From the NCBI GenBank assembly GCA_040752215.1, contig JBFMEX010000053.1:1-64000 (forward strand): a stretch of 64,000 bases of DNA, read 5' to 3'. Of this stretch, positions 1 through 8,897 are shown piece after piece. The notes under the pieces were generated by a model, which did not search any database, was not told the origin of the DNA, and was given only the letters and a program-made list of their open reading frames with translations. The DNA is from JBFMEX01 sp040752215. GTDB taxonomy: Bacteria; Pseudomonadota; Alphaproteobacteria; Rhizobiales; Hyphomicrobiaceae. How positions within the stretch are numbered: the first letter of the stretch is position 1; the number at the start of each line of letters is the position of its first letter. The translations under genes and the position numbers were made by a program.

Positions 1-800
1 CTCGCCAGGGCGAGGTCGCGGACCATCACGGCAAGCGGCTTGTGGTAGCGGGCCTTGCGCCGCCGCAACTCGGCGACCACGTGACGGCTTGTTGCATCGC
101 AGGCCAGATGGAAGCCGCCAAGCCCCTTGACGGCAACGATCTTGCCCTCGCGCAGAAGCTGTGCGGCGGCTGCGAGCGGATCGTGCGCATCAAGCCGGCC
201 AGCCCCATCCTCAAGCCAGAGCTGCGGACCGCAATGCGGGCAGGCGTTGGGTTGAGCATGAAAGCGGCGGTCGGCGGGGTCATCGTATTCACTCTGGCAA
301 CTCGGACACATCGAGAATCGCGACATGGTGGTCATCTGCCGGTCATAGGGTATCCCCTCGACAATCGACAGCCTCGGCCCGCAGTGCGTGCAATTTGTAA
401 ATGCATAGCCCTGCCTGCGGTCACCGGGATCGAAGCACTCCTCGACGCAAGCGGGGCACGCCGCCGCGTCCGGGACAATGCCAGTCGCGATGCTTCCATC
501 AACGCTGGAGCGGATGACGAACGCGTCTGGAGGTGTCCTCGGCCGGCTGATCTGCGTTGTCTCGATGCGGTCGATTCGTGCCAGAGGTGGCGCTTCAGCA
601 CGAATACGCTGGCAAAAGCGCTCGATCGCGGCGGGCGGACCTGTCACTTCCACGGTGACGCCGCTGCCATCATTGAGAACGAAGCCCGTCAAGCCCTCGT
701 CGTGTGCCAGACGCCAGACCGTGGGGCGGAACCCGACGCCTTGCACCAGCCCGGACACACGGATGCTGCGACTCTCGATAGCGGCAGCGCCTGACGGCAT
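1..800 (-). CDS. hypF: HypF carbamoyltransferase, N-terminal part (cut by window edge)
   Basis: HypF makes the thiocarbamoyl/cyano ligands of the [NiFe] active site, transferring carbamoyl phosphate as an adenylate to the C-terminal Cys of HypE. I translated 266 codons on the minus strand from ATG at 798-800; the gene runs off the left edge. An acylphosphatase domain lies at about residues 10-96 with the motif GLVQGVGFRP. Four zinc-finger Cys pairs follow: CPAC (115-118), CTHC (137-140), CPSC (165-168) and CPHC (187-190). A YrdC-like nucleotide-binding domain begins near residue 205. No stop interrupts the visible part. It starts 8 bp after hupV and is the last visible gene of the hydrogenase operon. 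Family identity is certain; the catalytic C-terminal domain cannot be checked here. Confidence 0.95.
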   Translation of the reverse strand, partial: MPSGAAAIESRSIRVSGLVQGVGFRPTVWRLAHDEGLTGFVLNDGSGVTVEVTGPPAAIERFCQRIRAEAPPLARIDRIETTQISRPRTPPDAFVIRSSVDGSIATGIVPDAAACPACVEECFDPGDRRQGYAFTNCTHCGPRLSIVEGIPYDRQMTTMSRFSMCPSCQSEYDDPADRRFHAQPNACPHCGPQLWLEDGAGRLDAHDPLAAAAQLLREGKIVAVKGLGGFHLACDATSRHVVAELRRRKARYHKPLAVMVRDLALA

Positions 801-808
801 GGTGCCTC

Positions 809-2260
809 CTAATGCACGGTGCACACGAGGCACGGATCGAACGAACGCACGATGTGTTGTACGGAAACGGGCTCTGTCTCTCCGGCCCGAACCGGGGCGC
901 CGACTAGGGCCTGCTCCAGGGCTCCCGGCCTGCCAGCCCCGTCGCGCGGCGAGAAATTCCACGTCGTCGGGGCAACGATCTGGTAATTCTCGATTCTGCC
1001 CCCGCGCACGCGCAACCAGTGGCCGAGCGAACCGCGCGCCGCCTCGGTCAGTCCGATACCGTCGGTGTGCCCCGGCATCGCGCCATGCGCACAGAATGTC
1101 TCGCCAGGATTGATCTGGCGCACCCATTGCTCCATCGCAATCACCACACGGGCGATTTCGAGCAGCCTTGCGACGACGCGGCTGTGAACGTTGCCGCCCG
1201 ACTGGGCTACGAGATCGCGGATGAGGGGATGGCCTGCGATGACCTGCCGGGCGATAGCGCCCACCTCCATCACCTCGCCGGCGAGACGCGGCGCCTTGCA
1301 CCATGAATAGGCCCCGGCACGCGAGATGTCGGCAACGGTCGTCCCTGCGAACGGTGCTTCCACCATTGCCAGCGAATCGTACCACGCGTGCGTGAGATCC
1401 TCGCTGATACGCTCCACCGCGACCGGAATCACCTCACCTTTCACGAACGTCCCGCCTGGAAACAACGCTCCTGATGGCGAGGCATAGGCGCCATAGCTCA
1501 GGAAGCGGTCATAACCCCGGCCGAGCGCCACGAGGCCAAGCGCGCGCGAAACGTGGAGGAAAAGGCGGAAATCAGAGGACTCGGGGTGCCGCTCACCGGC
1601 CCATGCCTCCAGCTCGTCGTAGCTCGCCAGGGAGACGACCCGCTCCAGGCTATCGCCGAAAAGTCGCGTCTGCAGAAATCTGCGGAAACCCGCAAGGATC
1701 GCCGAGAGGCGCGCCAACTCGTTGGCAGAGACGGATCGCGTCGTTCCCCCCGGCTGGATCGACAGCGTGTGCGGCCACTTTCCCGCGAGCAGCCCCAGGA
1801 TGTGCATGAGCTGCGCGCGCGCAGGCAACATGTCCCGCGTTGCTGAACCGGTTACCGCCTTGAAACGTTCGACAACCGCAGCATGCCAGGGCTTATCGCA
1901 ATAGCTCTCGCGGGCAAAATCAGGCATGAAGAACAGGTAGAAATGCGTCAAATGATCGGCGACGTTTTCCGTTGCATGAATAATGTTGATGGCAATGGCA
2001 CCGTTCTCGGGCGGCCGCAGCCCTGCGGCATCGGCCAGCGCCTTGGCCGCCGCCACCGACTGTGACACGGAGCAAATGCCGCAAATGCGTGGTGCATAGA
2101 CCAGCGCGTCGTCAGGCACCTTGCCGATCAGGATGCGCTCGAAACCCCGGTAAAGCGTCGAGACGACGCGAGCTTCGCGCACACGACCGTCAGCCACCTC
2201 GAGTCTCACCTCGAGATCGCCTTCGACACGATTGAACGGTCCAACGATGAGACGGGTCAT
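809..2260 (-). CDS. hupV: Regulatory (H2-sensing) [NiFe]-hydrogenase large subunit HupV/HoxC
   Basis: Large subunit of the cytoplasmic hydrogen sensor, 483 aa from ATG at 2258-2260, which overlaps the hupU stop (ATGA). The N-terminal nickel motif reads RICGICSVSQ, with Gln where catalytic enzymes have His; this is typical of regulatory hydrogenases. The protein ends at DPCLVCTVH directly before the stop. It therefore has no C-terminal extension and should not need protease processing, unlike HupL at 17745-19544. With HupU it signals H2 to the kinase HupT/HoxJ and then to HoxA. The reading frame extends further upstream (to 2503), but that stretch overlaps hupU out of frame and is not homologous-looking. 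Confidence 0.95.
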   Translation of the reverse strand: MTRLIVGPFNRVEGDLEVRLEVADGRVREARVVSTLYRGFERILIGKVPDDALVYAPRICGICSVSQSVAAAKALADAAGLRPPENGAIAINIIHATENVADHLTHFYLFFMPDFARESYCDKPWHAAVVERFKAVTGSATRDMLPARAQLMHILGLLAGKWPHTLSIQPGGTTRSVSANELARLSAILAGFRRFLQTRLFGDSLERVVSLASYDELEAWAGERHPESSDFRLFLHVSRALGLVALGRGYDRFLSYGAYASPSGALFPGGTFVKGEVIPVAVERISEDLTHAWYDSLAMVEAPFAGTTVADISRAGAYSWCKAPRLAGEVMEVGAIARQVIAGHPLIRDLVAQSGGNVHSRVVARLLEIARVVIAMEQWVRQINPGETFCAHGAMPGHTDGIGLTEAARGSLGHWLRVRGGRIENYQIVAPTTWNFSPRDGAGRPGALEQALVGAPVRAGETEPVSVQHIVRSFDPCLVCTVH

Positions 2261-3294
2261 GCTCCCTTCTTTGGCCGATTCGCGGGCGGCACCTTCAAGT
2301 GTTCTGCCTTGGCGTTGTCTCGCAGGCGCGTGGGTGTGGCCGCTTTGGAGAGTGCCGCCAGTGCCACGAACCACGCTTTTGGCATATCGGTCGGCAGGCC
2401 GATCGGGATCCCGGAAATCTTCGGCGTTGTTGCGAATGGATGACCCGGTTCCTCGAACCCGGGCGCGGTGCAGTTGATGCACGGATAGCCGCCATCGATG
2501 CACGAGCCCGAGCCATTCCAGGCGCGGATGTTGCAGTCCGCCCGCGCCTGCGTACCCTTACAACCGAGGTTCTCCATCATGCAGCCTCGTTCGCACAGTT
2601 TTTCCGCGCTGGCCTTGAACTCATAGAACTCATTGCGGGCACAGCCGTGATGCACCAGATGCGTCGTGTAAGCGAGCGGGCGCTCCCACTCGTCGAGATC
2701 GGCAGCAGAGAACCGACCAGCGCCGATCAGATGCAGCGCCTCGACAAGCCACGCCGGATGAATCGGGCAGCCCGCGATGTTGATGACTGGCAGCCCCGCT
2801 CCCGACCTGAAATCGGCGCCGAGTAGGCCACCTGGCGACTTGCCGTCATAGGCGAGGCCGCAGGCTTCGGTGTGATTGTCGCCTGCCGCGGTTATGCCGC
2901 CGAAGGCCGCACAGCTGCCGACCGCGATGACCAGCTGCGCGCGACGCGCCAGCTCCTCGATCCAACTCATGACCGGCCGGTCCGATCCCGACATCATGTG
3001 GAACCGTCCCGTTCCGCCTGGGCCGCACATCACCGCGCCCTCGAGACAGAGAATGTCGAAAGCCTCCTCGCCCGACGCCAAGCGCTCGAGCAGTCCGACA
3101 CAATCGCGGCCGGACATCTCGCTCAAGGACGGATGCCACAGGATCTCGATGCCGGCCGCCTCCAGACTGGTCACCAGATCCGGTCCCTCTGCGCCCAGCA
3201 ACGACAACGTGCAGCCGCCGCAACCGCCCGATTGCAGCCAAACCATGCGCAGAGGGCGCACGCCGGAAGACGATTTATTTTGGGGTGCGCTCAT
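2257..3294 (-). CDS. hupU: Regulatory [NiFe]-hydrogenase small subunit HupU/HoxB
   Basis: Iron-sulfur small subunit of the H2 sensor, 345 aa. The proximal-cluster Cys pair is at residues 25 and 28 (SGGCGGCTL). The second motif reads GSCAAFGG, so both extra cysteines found in O2-tolerant enzymes such as HupS of this window are absent. There is no Tat signal or C-terminal anchor, which fits a soluble cytoplasmic sensor. The start ATG (3292-3294) lies inside the 3' end of hupT (20-bp overlap), and the stop overlaps the hupV start, so the three genes are translationally coupled. No strong Shine-Dalgarno sequence is visible. Confidence 0.95.
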   Translation of the reverse strand: MSAPQNKSSSGVRPLRMVWLQSGGCGGCTLSLLGAEGPDLVTSLEAAGIEILWHPSLSEMSGRDCVGLLERLASGEEAFDILCLEGAVMCGPGGTGRFHMMSGSDRPVMSWIEELARRAQLVIAVGSCAAFGGITAAGDNHTEACGLAYDGKSPGGLLGADFRSGAGLPVINIAGCPIHPAWLVEALHLIGAGRFSAADLDEWERPLAYTTHLVHHGCARNEFYEFKASAEKLCERGCMMENLGCKGTQARADCNIRAWNGSGSCIDGGYPCINCTAPGFEEPGHPFATTPKISGIPIGLPTDMPKAWFVALAALSKAATPTRLRDNAKAEHLKVPPANRPKKGA

Positions 3295-4639
3295 CGACTG
3301 GTACCGTCAATGTGAAGGTCGCGCCGCCGTGCGCATTGTTGGCCACGGTCAGGTTGCCACCCTGCTTCAGCGCCATCCCATAGCTGACATAGAGACCCAG
3401 CCCGGTGCCCTGCCCGATCGGCTTGGTCGTGAAGAAGGGCTCGAAGATCTTGTCGAAGTGCTCCTCGCAAATTCCCGTCCCATTGTCGGCAACTTCGATG
3501 ACCAGCATGTGCGCATCCGCTCTCGCAGATATCCAGATCTTGCCACCGGCCTTGCCGGCGAGCACGTCGACAGCGTTCTGCACAAGATTGACGATGATCT
3601 GGTGGAGGACGCCGCGACGTCCGACGATCTCCAGCTGCTCAGGAACATCGAGCTCTATCGCCGGCTTCAACCGTTCCGCCTTGACGACCCAGTCGGCGGC
3701 CGTTCGCACCAGACGGCCGACGTCGAACGGCTCCAGCGGCTCCTCCTGGTTCGAAGAGAAGCGCCGCAGATCCTGGACGATATCGCTGACGCGCTCGGCG
3801 CCCTCGAGCGTTCCTTCGACCAGCGGCGTGATATCACGCAGCACATGATCGATCCGGAGTTTCGCTCGCAGCTCCTTCAGCTCGGGCACTTCGACGTGTC
3901 GATCGCATGCCGCGAGATAAGTGGTAATCGCAGCCCCGTAACGATTCAGTGCGTGCATGTTGCCGAAGACGAAGCTGATGGGGTTGTTGAGCTCGTGCGC
4001 CACGCCCGCGACCAGGCGGCCGAGTGCTGCCATCTTTTCCGAGACGATCAGCTGCTGCTGCGTCTGCGTCAGACGCCTGTGGGCCTCGTCGAGCTCCTGA
4101 TAGGCACGTCGCAACTCTCCTACAGGCCGGCCGACCAGAACGATCCCGACAAGATGCCCCTTGTGGTCGTAGCGCGGCGTGCAGTTCATGGCGAGCGGAG
4201 CGCCCGCTCTGCCCACGCATTTCAGCACGACCTCGCAATCGGCAAGGTGTTGCTTCAGCCTGACCTTCTTGCGGAACTTCTCTATCGGATCGAAACTCGT
4301 CTTCTCGAACAGATCGCTCAACGAGCGGCCCACGAGGCTGTCGTTGGACTGCCCCGTCGTCGTCTCCAGCGCCTTGTTGACACGCTGAATGCGCCCTTCG
4401 ACGTCGCACACGATCAACACGTCGGTCATCGCCGACAGAACCGAGTCGATGAAGGCCTGCGCCTCCTCGAGCATCGCGTTCTTCGTCTCGAGCTGGGTCT
4501 GAGACTGCACCAGGTCTGCGTAGACCTGATCCATCTTCTGGATCACATCGATCCAGGCGTCCTCGGTGTTGGCGGCTGGTTCAACCATAGCCGCCGACAG
4601 TGGGCCCGCCGGACGCTTCGGAGCGACATCGCGCAGCAT
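3275..4639 (-). CDS. hupT: Hydrogenase-sensing histidine kinase HupT/HoxJ
   Basis: Soluble sensor kinase that takes the H2 signal from HupUV and controls HoxA. It has a coiled-coil N terminus, a PAS domain (about residues 60-180) and a HisKA box with phospho-acceptor His in VAHELNNPISF. An HATPase domain follows, with N-box LVQNAVD, G1 DNGTGI, F-box FEPFFTTK and G2 GQGTGLGL. No transmembrane segment is seen. I chose ATG at 4637-4639 (454 aa). A TTG at 4658-4660 that overlaps the hoxA stop would add seven residues and cannot be excluded. The kinase looks intact. It lies between hoxA and hupUV in one transcription unit. Confidence 0.9.
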   Translation of the reverse strand: MLRDVAPKRPAGPLSAAMVEPAANTEDAWIDVIQKMDQVYADLVQSQTQLETKNAMLEEAQAFIDSVLSAMTDVLIVCDVEGRIQRVNKALETTTGQSNDSLVGRSLSDLFEKTSFDPIEKFRKKVRLKQHLADCEVVLKCVGRAGAPLAMNCTPRYDHKGHLVGIVLVGRPVGELRRAYQELDEAHRRLTQTQQQLIVSEKMAALGRLVAGVAHELNNPISFVFGNMHALNRYGAAITTYLAACDRHVEVPELKELRAKLRIDHVLRDITPLVEGTLEGAERVSDIVQDLRRFSSNQEEPLEPFDVGRLVRTAADWVVKAERLKPAIELDVPEQLEIVGRRGVLHQIIVNLVQNAVDVLAGKAGGKIWISARADAHMLVIEVADNGTGICEEHFDKIFEPFFTTKPIGQGTGLGLYVSYGMALKQGGNLTVANNAHGGATFTLTVPVDERTPK

Positions 4640-4656
4640 CTGATACTCAATACGCC

Positions 4657-6135
4657 TCAACCAGAAGCGCGCCGTCTGGGCATCGCGCGCACATTCTCCA
4701 GGCCATGCCGTTCAAGTTTGCCTCTCAGCCCTACCCTTGACAAGCCCAGCTCGCTGGCGGCCTTCGACTTATTCCAGCGATGGCGAATCAGGGTTTCGCG
4801 GATGATGCGCACCTCCAGCGCAGACATCCTTTCCTTCAGCGTCCCCTCCATGGCCACAATGTCGTCGTCCGCCCCTTCCTCATCGATGGGTGCCGCCAGC
4901 AGGATGCTGCGTGACAGTAGGTCCGCCCCCAGCTCGGCATTGGGCTCGGCAATGACGACCATATGCTGGATCTCATTCTGCAACTCGCGGATGTTGCCTG
5001 GCCAGGAATACCTCTGGAGGCAGTCAATCGCTTCCGCCGAGATTCCCTTGACCGGTTTGCCGAGCCGAGCGCTCGTCTTCTCGACCAGCGTCCGCGCCAG
5101 CAGCGGCACGTCACATGCGCGCGAGCGCAGCGGCGGCAATTCGATCACCATGCCGGCAAGCCGGTAGAACAGATCGGCGCGGAACCGCCCTGCCCTCACC
5201 TCCTCCTCGAGGTCCCGGTTTGTGGCGGCGATAACGCGCACGTCGACCTTGCGCGGCTTGCCGCTGCCGACCGGGCGGATCTCGCCTTCCTGCAGCACGC
5301 GAAGCAACTTGACCTGGAACGCGGATGTTACCTCGCCGATCTCGTCGAGGAAGACCGTGCCGCCGTCGGCACGCTCGAACAGTCCGACGTGATCCTCCAC
5401 CGCGCCGGTGAAGGCGCCGCGCTTGTGACCGAACAACTCGCTCTCCAGAAGCTGGTCGGGAAGCGCGCCGCAGTTCTCGACCACGAACGGCTTGTTCCAT
5501 CTCAGACTCCGGTAATGGAGCGCGCGCGCGGCGAGCTCCTTGCCTGTGCCGGAAGCGCCGCTGAGGATGATTGGAATGTCAAAGGGTGCGACCTGATGAA
5601 GGACCTCGCAAACCGCGCTCATCGGGCTCTCGGGCGTGCGCACAATGCCGTCGTCGGACTCGTAGGCGCGCTTGAGCGCCGATCGCCGGTCCCCCACCAC
5701 CTTGCTTGCCGCCGACGGCGCCATCTTCAGCTCGATGGCGAGCAGCTCGTTTTCCCGCTGCAGGGCATAAAGACGACAGGCATTCTTCAGCGTCATCAGC
5801 AGCGTATCGGGATGCCACGGCTTGGTAATGTACTGATAGATGCCCGCCTCGTTGATGCCGTCGATGATGTCGTGCGAGTCCGTGTAGCCCGACACGATCA
5901 TGCGGATGATCTCGGGCCAGCGCGAACGCACGGTCTTCAAGAACTCGACACCGGACTGATCGGGCATCCGCTGGTCGCACAGGATTGCCTGTATCCACTC
6001 TTTTTCCAGGATCCGGCTGGCCTCACCGACGGTACTGGCGGTGTGGACCTCGAAGTCGTCACCCAGTATCCGCGCCAGGGATTCGAGCGAGCGCACCTCG
6101 TCATCCACGACGAGAATGGTCGGGAGCTGCGTCAT
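4657..6135 (-). CDS. hoxA: Sigma54-dependent hydrogenase transcriptional activator HoxA (HupR-like)
   Basis: NtrC-family response regulator of 492 aa. The receiver domain has acidic residues D11/D12 and phospho-acceptor D54 in ILCDQRMPD. The AAA+ domain has Walker A GASGTGKE (193-200), the sigma54-contacting GAFTGA loop (240-245) and Walker B VFLDEIGE. A Fis-type helix-turn-helix lies near the C terminus (NKSKAASELGLSRVGLRGKL). It should activate the two sigma54-type promoters at 20690-20705 and 16094-16109. Because it lies downstream of the second one, it probably amplifies its own expression. The ATG overlaps the hoxX stop (ATGA). In related bacteria the unphosphorylated form is the active one. 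Confidence 0.95.
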   Translation of the reverse strand: MTQLPTILVVDDEVRSLESLARILGDDFEVHTASTVGEASRILEKEWIQAILCDQRMPDQSGVEFLKTVRSRWPEIIRMIVSGYTDSHDIIDGINEAGIYQYITKPWHPDTLLMTLKNACRLYALQRENELLAIELKMAPSAASKVVGDRRSALKRAYESDDGIVRTPESPMSAVCEVLHQVAPFDIPIILSGASGTGKELAARALHYRSLRWNKPFVVENCGALPDQLLESELFGHKRGAFTGAVEDHVGLFERADGGTVFLDEIGEVTSAFQVKLLRVLQEGEIRPVGSGKPRKVDVRVIAATNRDLEEEVRAGRFRADLFYRLAGMVIELPPLRSRACDVPLLARTLVEKTSARLGKPVKGISAEAIDCLQRYSWPGNIRELQNEIQHMVVIAEPNAELGADLLSRSILLAAPIDEEGADDDIVAMEGTLKERMSALEVRIIRETLIRHRWNKSKAASELGLSRVGLRGKLERHGLENVRAMPRRRASG

Positions 6136-7838
6136 TGTGCGGCCTCCTGAACGTCTGCCTTCGCGCGCCGGGACTTGTCACGATGACGAGCGATCGTCAG
6201 CGGCGTTCGCGATTTCGGAACCTTGTGGACGAAGTTGTATCGGGCGACGTGATAACTGGGGTCAAAGCCATAGAAATTGCGGCGCATCCGCTGGAGTTCC
6301 TCGGTCCGATAGGCCGACAGCGGCTTCGCCGCCTCGTCGGCTTCACGCTGCTGCCGCTTGTCGGCGATGCGCGCCGACAGATCCGGAGCGGATGCGAGCC
6401 CGTGCGCCAACGTCGAGACGGTCCGCGAAAATTCGCTGCGTTTGGCATCGACGATGCGGTCTGCGAGGCCGAGCCGCAGCGCCTCGTCTGCGCCCATCGG
6501 CAACCGCGCTTGCGTGATCGTCTGCGCCCGTTGCTCGCCGACGTGCTTGGGCAGCAGGTAGGTCCAAAACTCCGAGCCATAGAGATTGCCCATGTCCTTG
6601 TAGTGCGGATTGAGAAGCACGCCACGACGCAGCCAGACCTCGTCTGCACATCGCGCCAGGAAGACGCCGCCCGCGCCCGCATTCCCACACATCGCGGAGA
6701 CGACGATCTTGTCGTCCGTCCTCACGATCCGCTCGGCCAGATCATCGATGGCATTGATGTTGTCCCAGGATCGGTCTGCCGGGCTGGCGGCTGCCTCGAT
6801 CTCGTTCAAGTCGAGTCCGTTGGACCAGAAATCCGGCCCGCCCATGAGAACCAGAATTTGCGCCCGCCGTGCGGTGGCAGCCTCGAAGGCCGCCAAGAGA
6901 CGCTGGCACGCCTCGACACCCATTGCGCCGTTGAGGAGGGGAAAATGCAGAAAGCCGACGCCTTGGCTTTCTTCGTACCAGATGTCACGAGGTCCCTGCA
7001 GCACTGGCAGATGCGCGACGGCATCTGCCAGAAGATGTGCCGCCGGCAGCTTGATCGCCTTGGGCTCGGAGAGCCTCGCATGACCTATCCACACGGCGCC
7101 ATCTCGCGTTGCACGCAGTATCGCGCTTTCAGAGCGGCCGATCACCTCCCCTGGCGCAGTTCCGCCGTTATCAAGATCAGCGCGCCGTGCATTGAAGAGG
7201 AACACGTCGCGGTCGCCGATCCGGTCGCGGACGCCCGGGGTACCGTCGGCCGAGGCGATCTTGCGAAGCACCGCTTCGCAGTCGTCTTGCAGCCAGTCGA
7301 TGGCTCGGTGCGCCTGCTTCACAGGTCCTCGCCATTGCGGCTTGATGTGCGCAAGCGTGCTCTGGTCCGGGGGCTGCCGCGCGCTGCTCTCGAAGTGCGC
7401 CACCGCCTCTGCCACCGCCTGCGCGGCGCCCTCCGTGACTTCACTGCGATAGAGGCTCGATTTCGATGCCGCACGCATCGCAAAGGATCTCCATGCCCAG
7501 ACCGGCCCGGCATCCATCTCGCCGGTTGCCTGAAGAACGGTCACACCCCAGTCGCGCCGGCCCTCGAGGATCGCCCAGTCGAGCGAGGCCGGTCCGCGAT
7601 CGCCCGGCGGCCCGGGATGTACGATGAGGCATGGCAGCCTTCGCCAGACGGTCTCGGGAATGGCGCGCTTCAGGAAGGGAGCGATAACAAGATCGGGCTC
7701 GAAGAGCTGGACCGCCTCGATGGTGACGGCGTCGTTGATGTCGAACTCCACGGCAACATCGTGACCGCCCTCGACCAGATCCACGAATAGGCGCTGCGTC
7801 AGGGAATTGAAGCTGTGGCTCAACAGCAGGATACGCAT
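6132..7838 (-). CDS. hoxX: HoxX, CO-ligand synthase for aerobic hydrogenase maturation
   Basis: Two-domain protein of 568 aa. The N-terminal half resembles formyl-tetrahydrofolate-dependent formyltransferases, with the signature VHPGPPGDRGPASLDWAI near residue 74. The C-terminal half is an enoyl-CoA hydratase/crotonase fold (GGPDFWSNGLDL, then CGNAGAGGVFLA). HoxX is known to move a formyl group from formyl-THF to CoA and to decarbonylate formyl-CoA, supplying the active-site CO ligand under air. Its presence points to hydrogenase maturation in aerobic conditions. The gene lies 18 bp after hypE and overlaps hoxA by four bases, the hypE-hoxX-hoxA order also known from Bradyrhizobium. Confidence 0.93.
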   Translation of the reverse strand: MRILLLSHSFNSLTQRLFVDLVEGGHDVAVEFDINDAVTIEAVQLFEPDLVIAPFLKRAIPETVWRRLPCLIVHPGPPGDRGPASLDWAILEGRRDWGVTVLQATGEMDAGPVWAWRSFAMRAASKSSLYRSEVTEGAAQAVAEAVAHFESSARQPPDQSTLAHIKPQWRGPVKQAHRAIDWLQDDCEAVLRKIASADGTPGVRDRIGDRDVFLFNARRADLDNGGTAPGEVIGRSESAILRATRDGAVWIGHARLSEPKAIKLPAAHLLADAVAHLPVLQGPRDIWYEESQGVGFLHFPLLNGAMGVEACQRLLAAFEAATARRAQILVLMGGPDFWSNGLDLNEIEAAASPADRSWDNINAIDDLAERIVRTDDKIVVSAMCGNAGAGGVFLARCADEVWLRRGVLLNPHYKDMGNLYGSEFWTYLLPKHVGEQRAQTITQARLPMGADEALRLGLADRIVDAKRSEFSRTVSTLAHGLASAPDLSARIADKRQQREADEAAKPLSAYRTEELQRMRRNFYGFDPSYHVARYNFVHKVPKSRTPLTIARHRDKSRRAKADVQEAAQ

Positions 7839-7856
7839 GGTGTCGTCAGTCCCATA

Positions 7857-8897
7857 TCAGCAGATCCGCGGCAGCTGCTCCCCGGCGAGATAGTCGACCA
7901 CGCGCGCCCCGCCGAACCTGGTGCGCATCTGCACCATCGCATGCGCATCCTCGACCACCGTGCCGATGATGGCGGCGTCGCGGCCCAGAGCGTGGACACG
8001 CATCAAATCAAGAACCCGCTCGGCATCACCCGAATCGCAGATCGCGATCAGCTTGCCCTCATTGGCCACATAGAGCGGATCGAGGCCGAGCAACTCACAG
8101 GCGGCTGCAACGTCGCACTTCATCGGGATGGCCCGCTCATCGAGCACCATCCCGACACGCGATTGCTGGGCGATCTCATTGAGCGTCGCCGCGAGCCCGC
8201 CGCGCGTGGGATCACGCAGAACCTTGATGGCGGGAACGGCTGCGAGCATGGCGCCGACGAGCCCATTGAGCGCCGCGGTATCGGAGCGGATCTCGGTCTC
8301 GAACTCGAGATTTTCCCGTTTGGACAGTATGGCGACGCCGTGATCGCCGATCGTCCCCGATACGATGACGGCGTGCCCGGGCCTCGCCTGATCGCCTGAC
8401 ACGCTCACGCCATCGGGAACGACGCCTATGCCGGTGGTCGTTATGAAGATGCCATCGCCCTTTCCCTGCTCGACGACCTTGGTATCCCCTGTCACGATCT
8501 CGATGCCGGCATCGCGCGCCGCTACCGCCATCGACTGAACGATCCGCTCCAGGTTGGCGAGCGGGAATCCTTCCTCGATTATGAAGCCCGCCGACATGTA
8601 GAGTGGTTGTGCACCCATCATGGCGACATCGTTGACCGTGCCGTGGACCGAAAGACAGCCGATATCGCCACCGGGAAAGAACAGCGGCGAGATGACATGC
8701 CCGTCGGTCGACATGACGACACGCCCAGCCGGCAACGCCAAGACGGCACCGTCGTTGCCACGAGACAGATGCGCGTTACCGAGATGCCGATGAAAAAGAT
8801 CGCGGATCAGCTCGGCCATCGCGCGACCGCCGCCGCCGTGCGTCATGTCGACGGCGCCTTGCCGGCCTAGAGGAAGATCGGTGGGAATAGCATTCAT
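7857..8897 (-). CDS. hypE: HypE, dehydratase forming the cyanide ligand
   Basis: HypE accepts a carbamoyl group from HypF on its C-terminal Cys and dehydrates it to thiocyanate with ATP, for transfer to the HypC-HypD iron centre. The 346-aa protein has the glycine-rich ATP site of the PurM/SelD family (THGGGGRAM) and ends with the required PRIC tail, whose final Cys is the acceptor. The start ATG at 8895-8897 overlaps the hypD stop. A longer reading frame to 9206 only overlaps hypD and is not used. Confidence 0.96.
   Translation of the reverse strand: MNAIPTDLPLGRQGAVDMTHGGGGRAMAELIRDLFHRHLGNAHLSRGNDGAVLALPAGRVVMSTDGHVISPLFFPGGDIGCLSVHGTVNDVAMMGAQPLYMSAGFIIEEGFPLANLERIVQSMAVAARDAGIEIVTGDTKVVEQGKGDGIFITTTGIGVVPDGVSVSGDQARPGHAVIVSGTIGDHGVAILSKRENLEFETEIRSDTAALNGLVGAMLAAVPAIKVLRDPTRGGLAATLNEIAQQSRVGMVLDERAIPMKCDVAAACELLGLDPLYVANEGKLIAICDSGDAERVLDLMRVHALGRDAAIIGTVVEDAHAMVQMRTRFGGARVVDYLAGEQLPRIC

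Noticed and set aside
2876..5167. Very long plus-strand open frame (763 codons) opposite hupU, hupT and hoxA
   Set aside because: It is the antisense of three well-recognised genes, has no domain of its own and reflects GC-rich codon bias.
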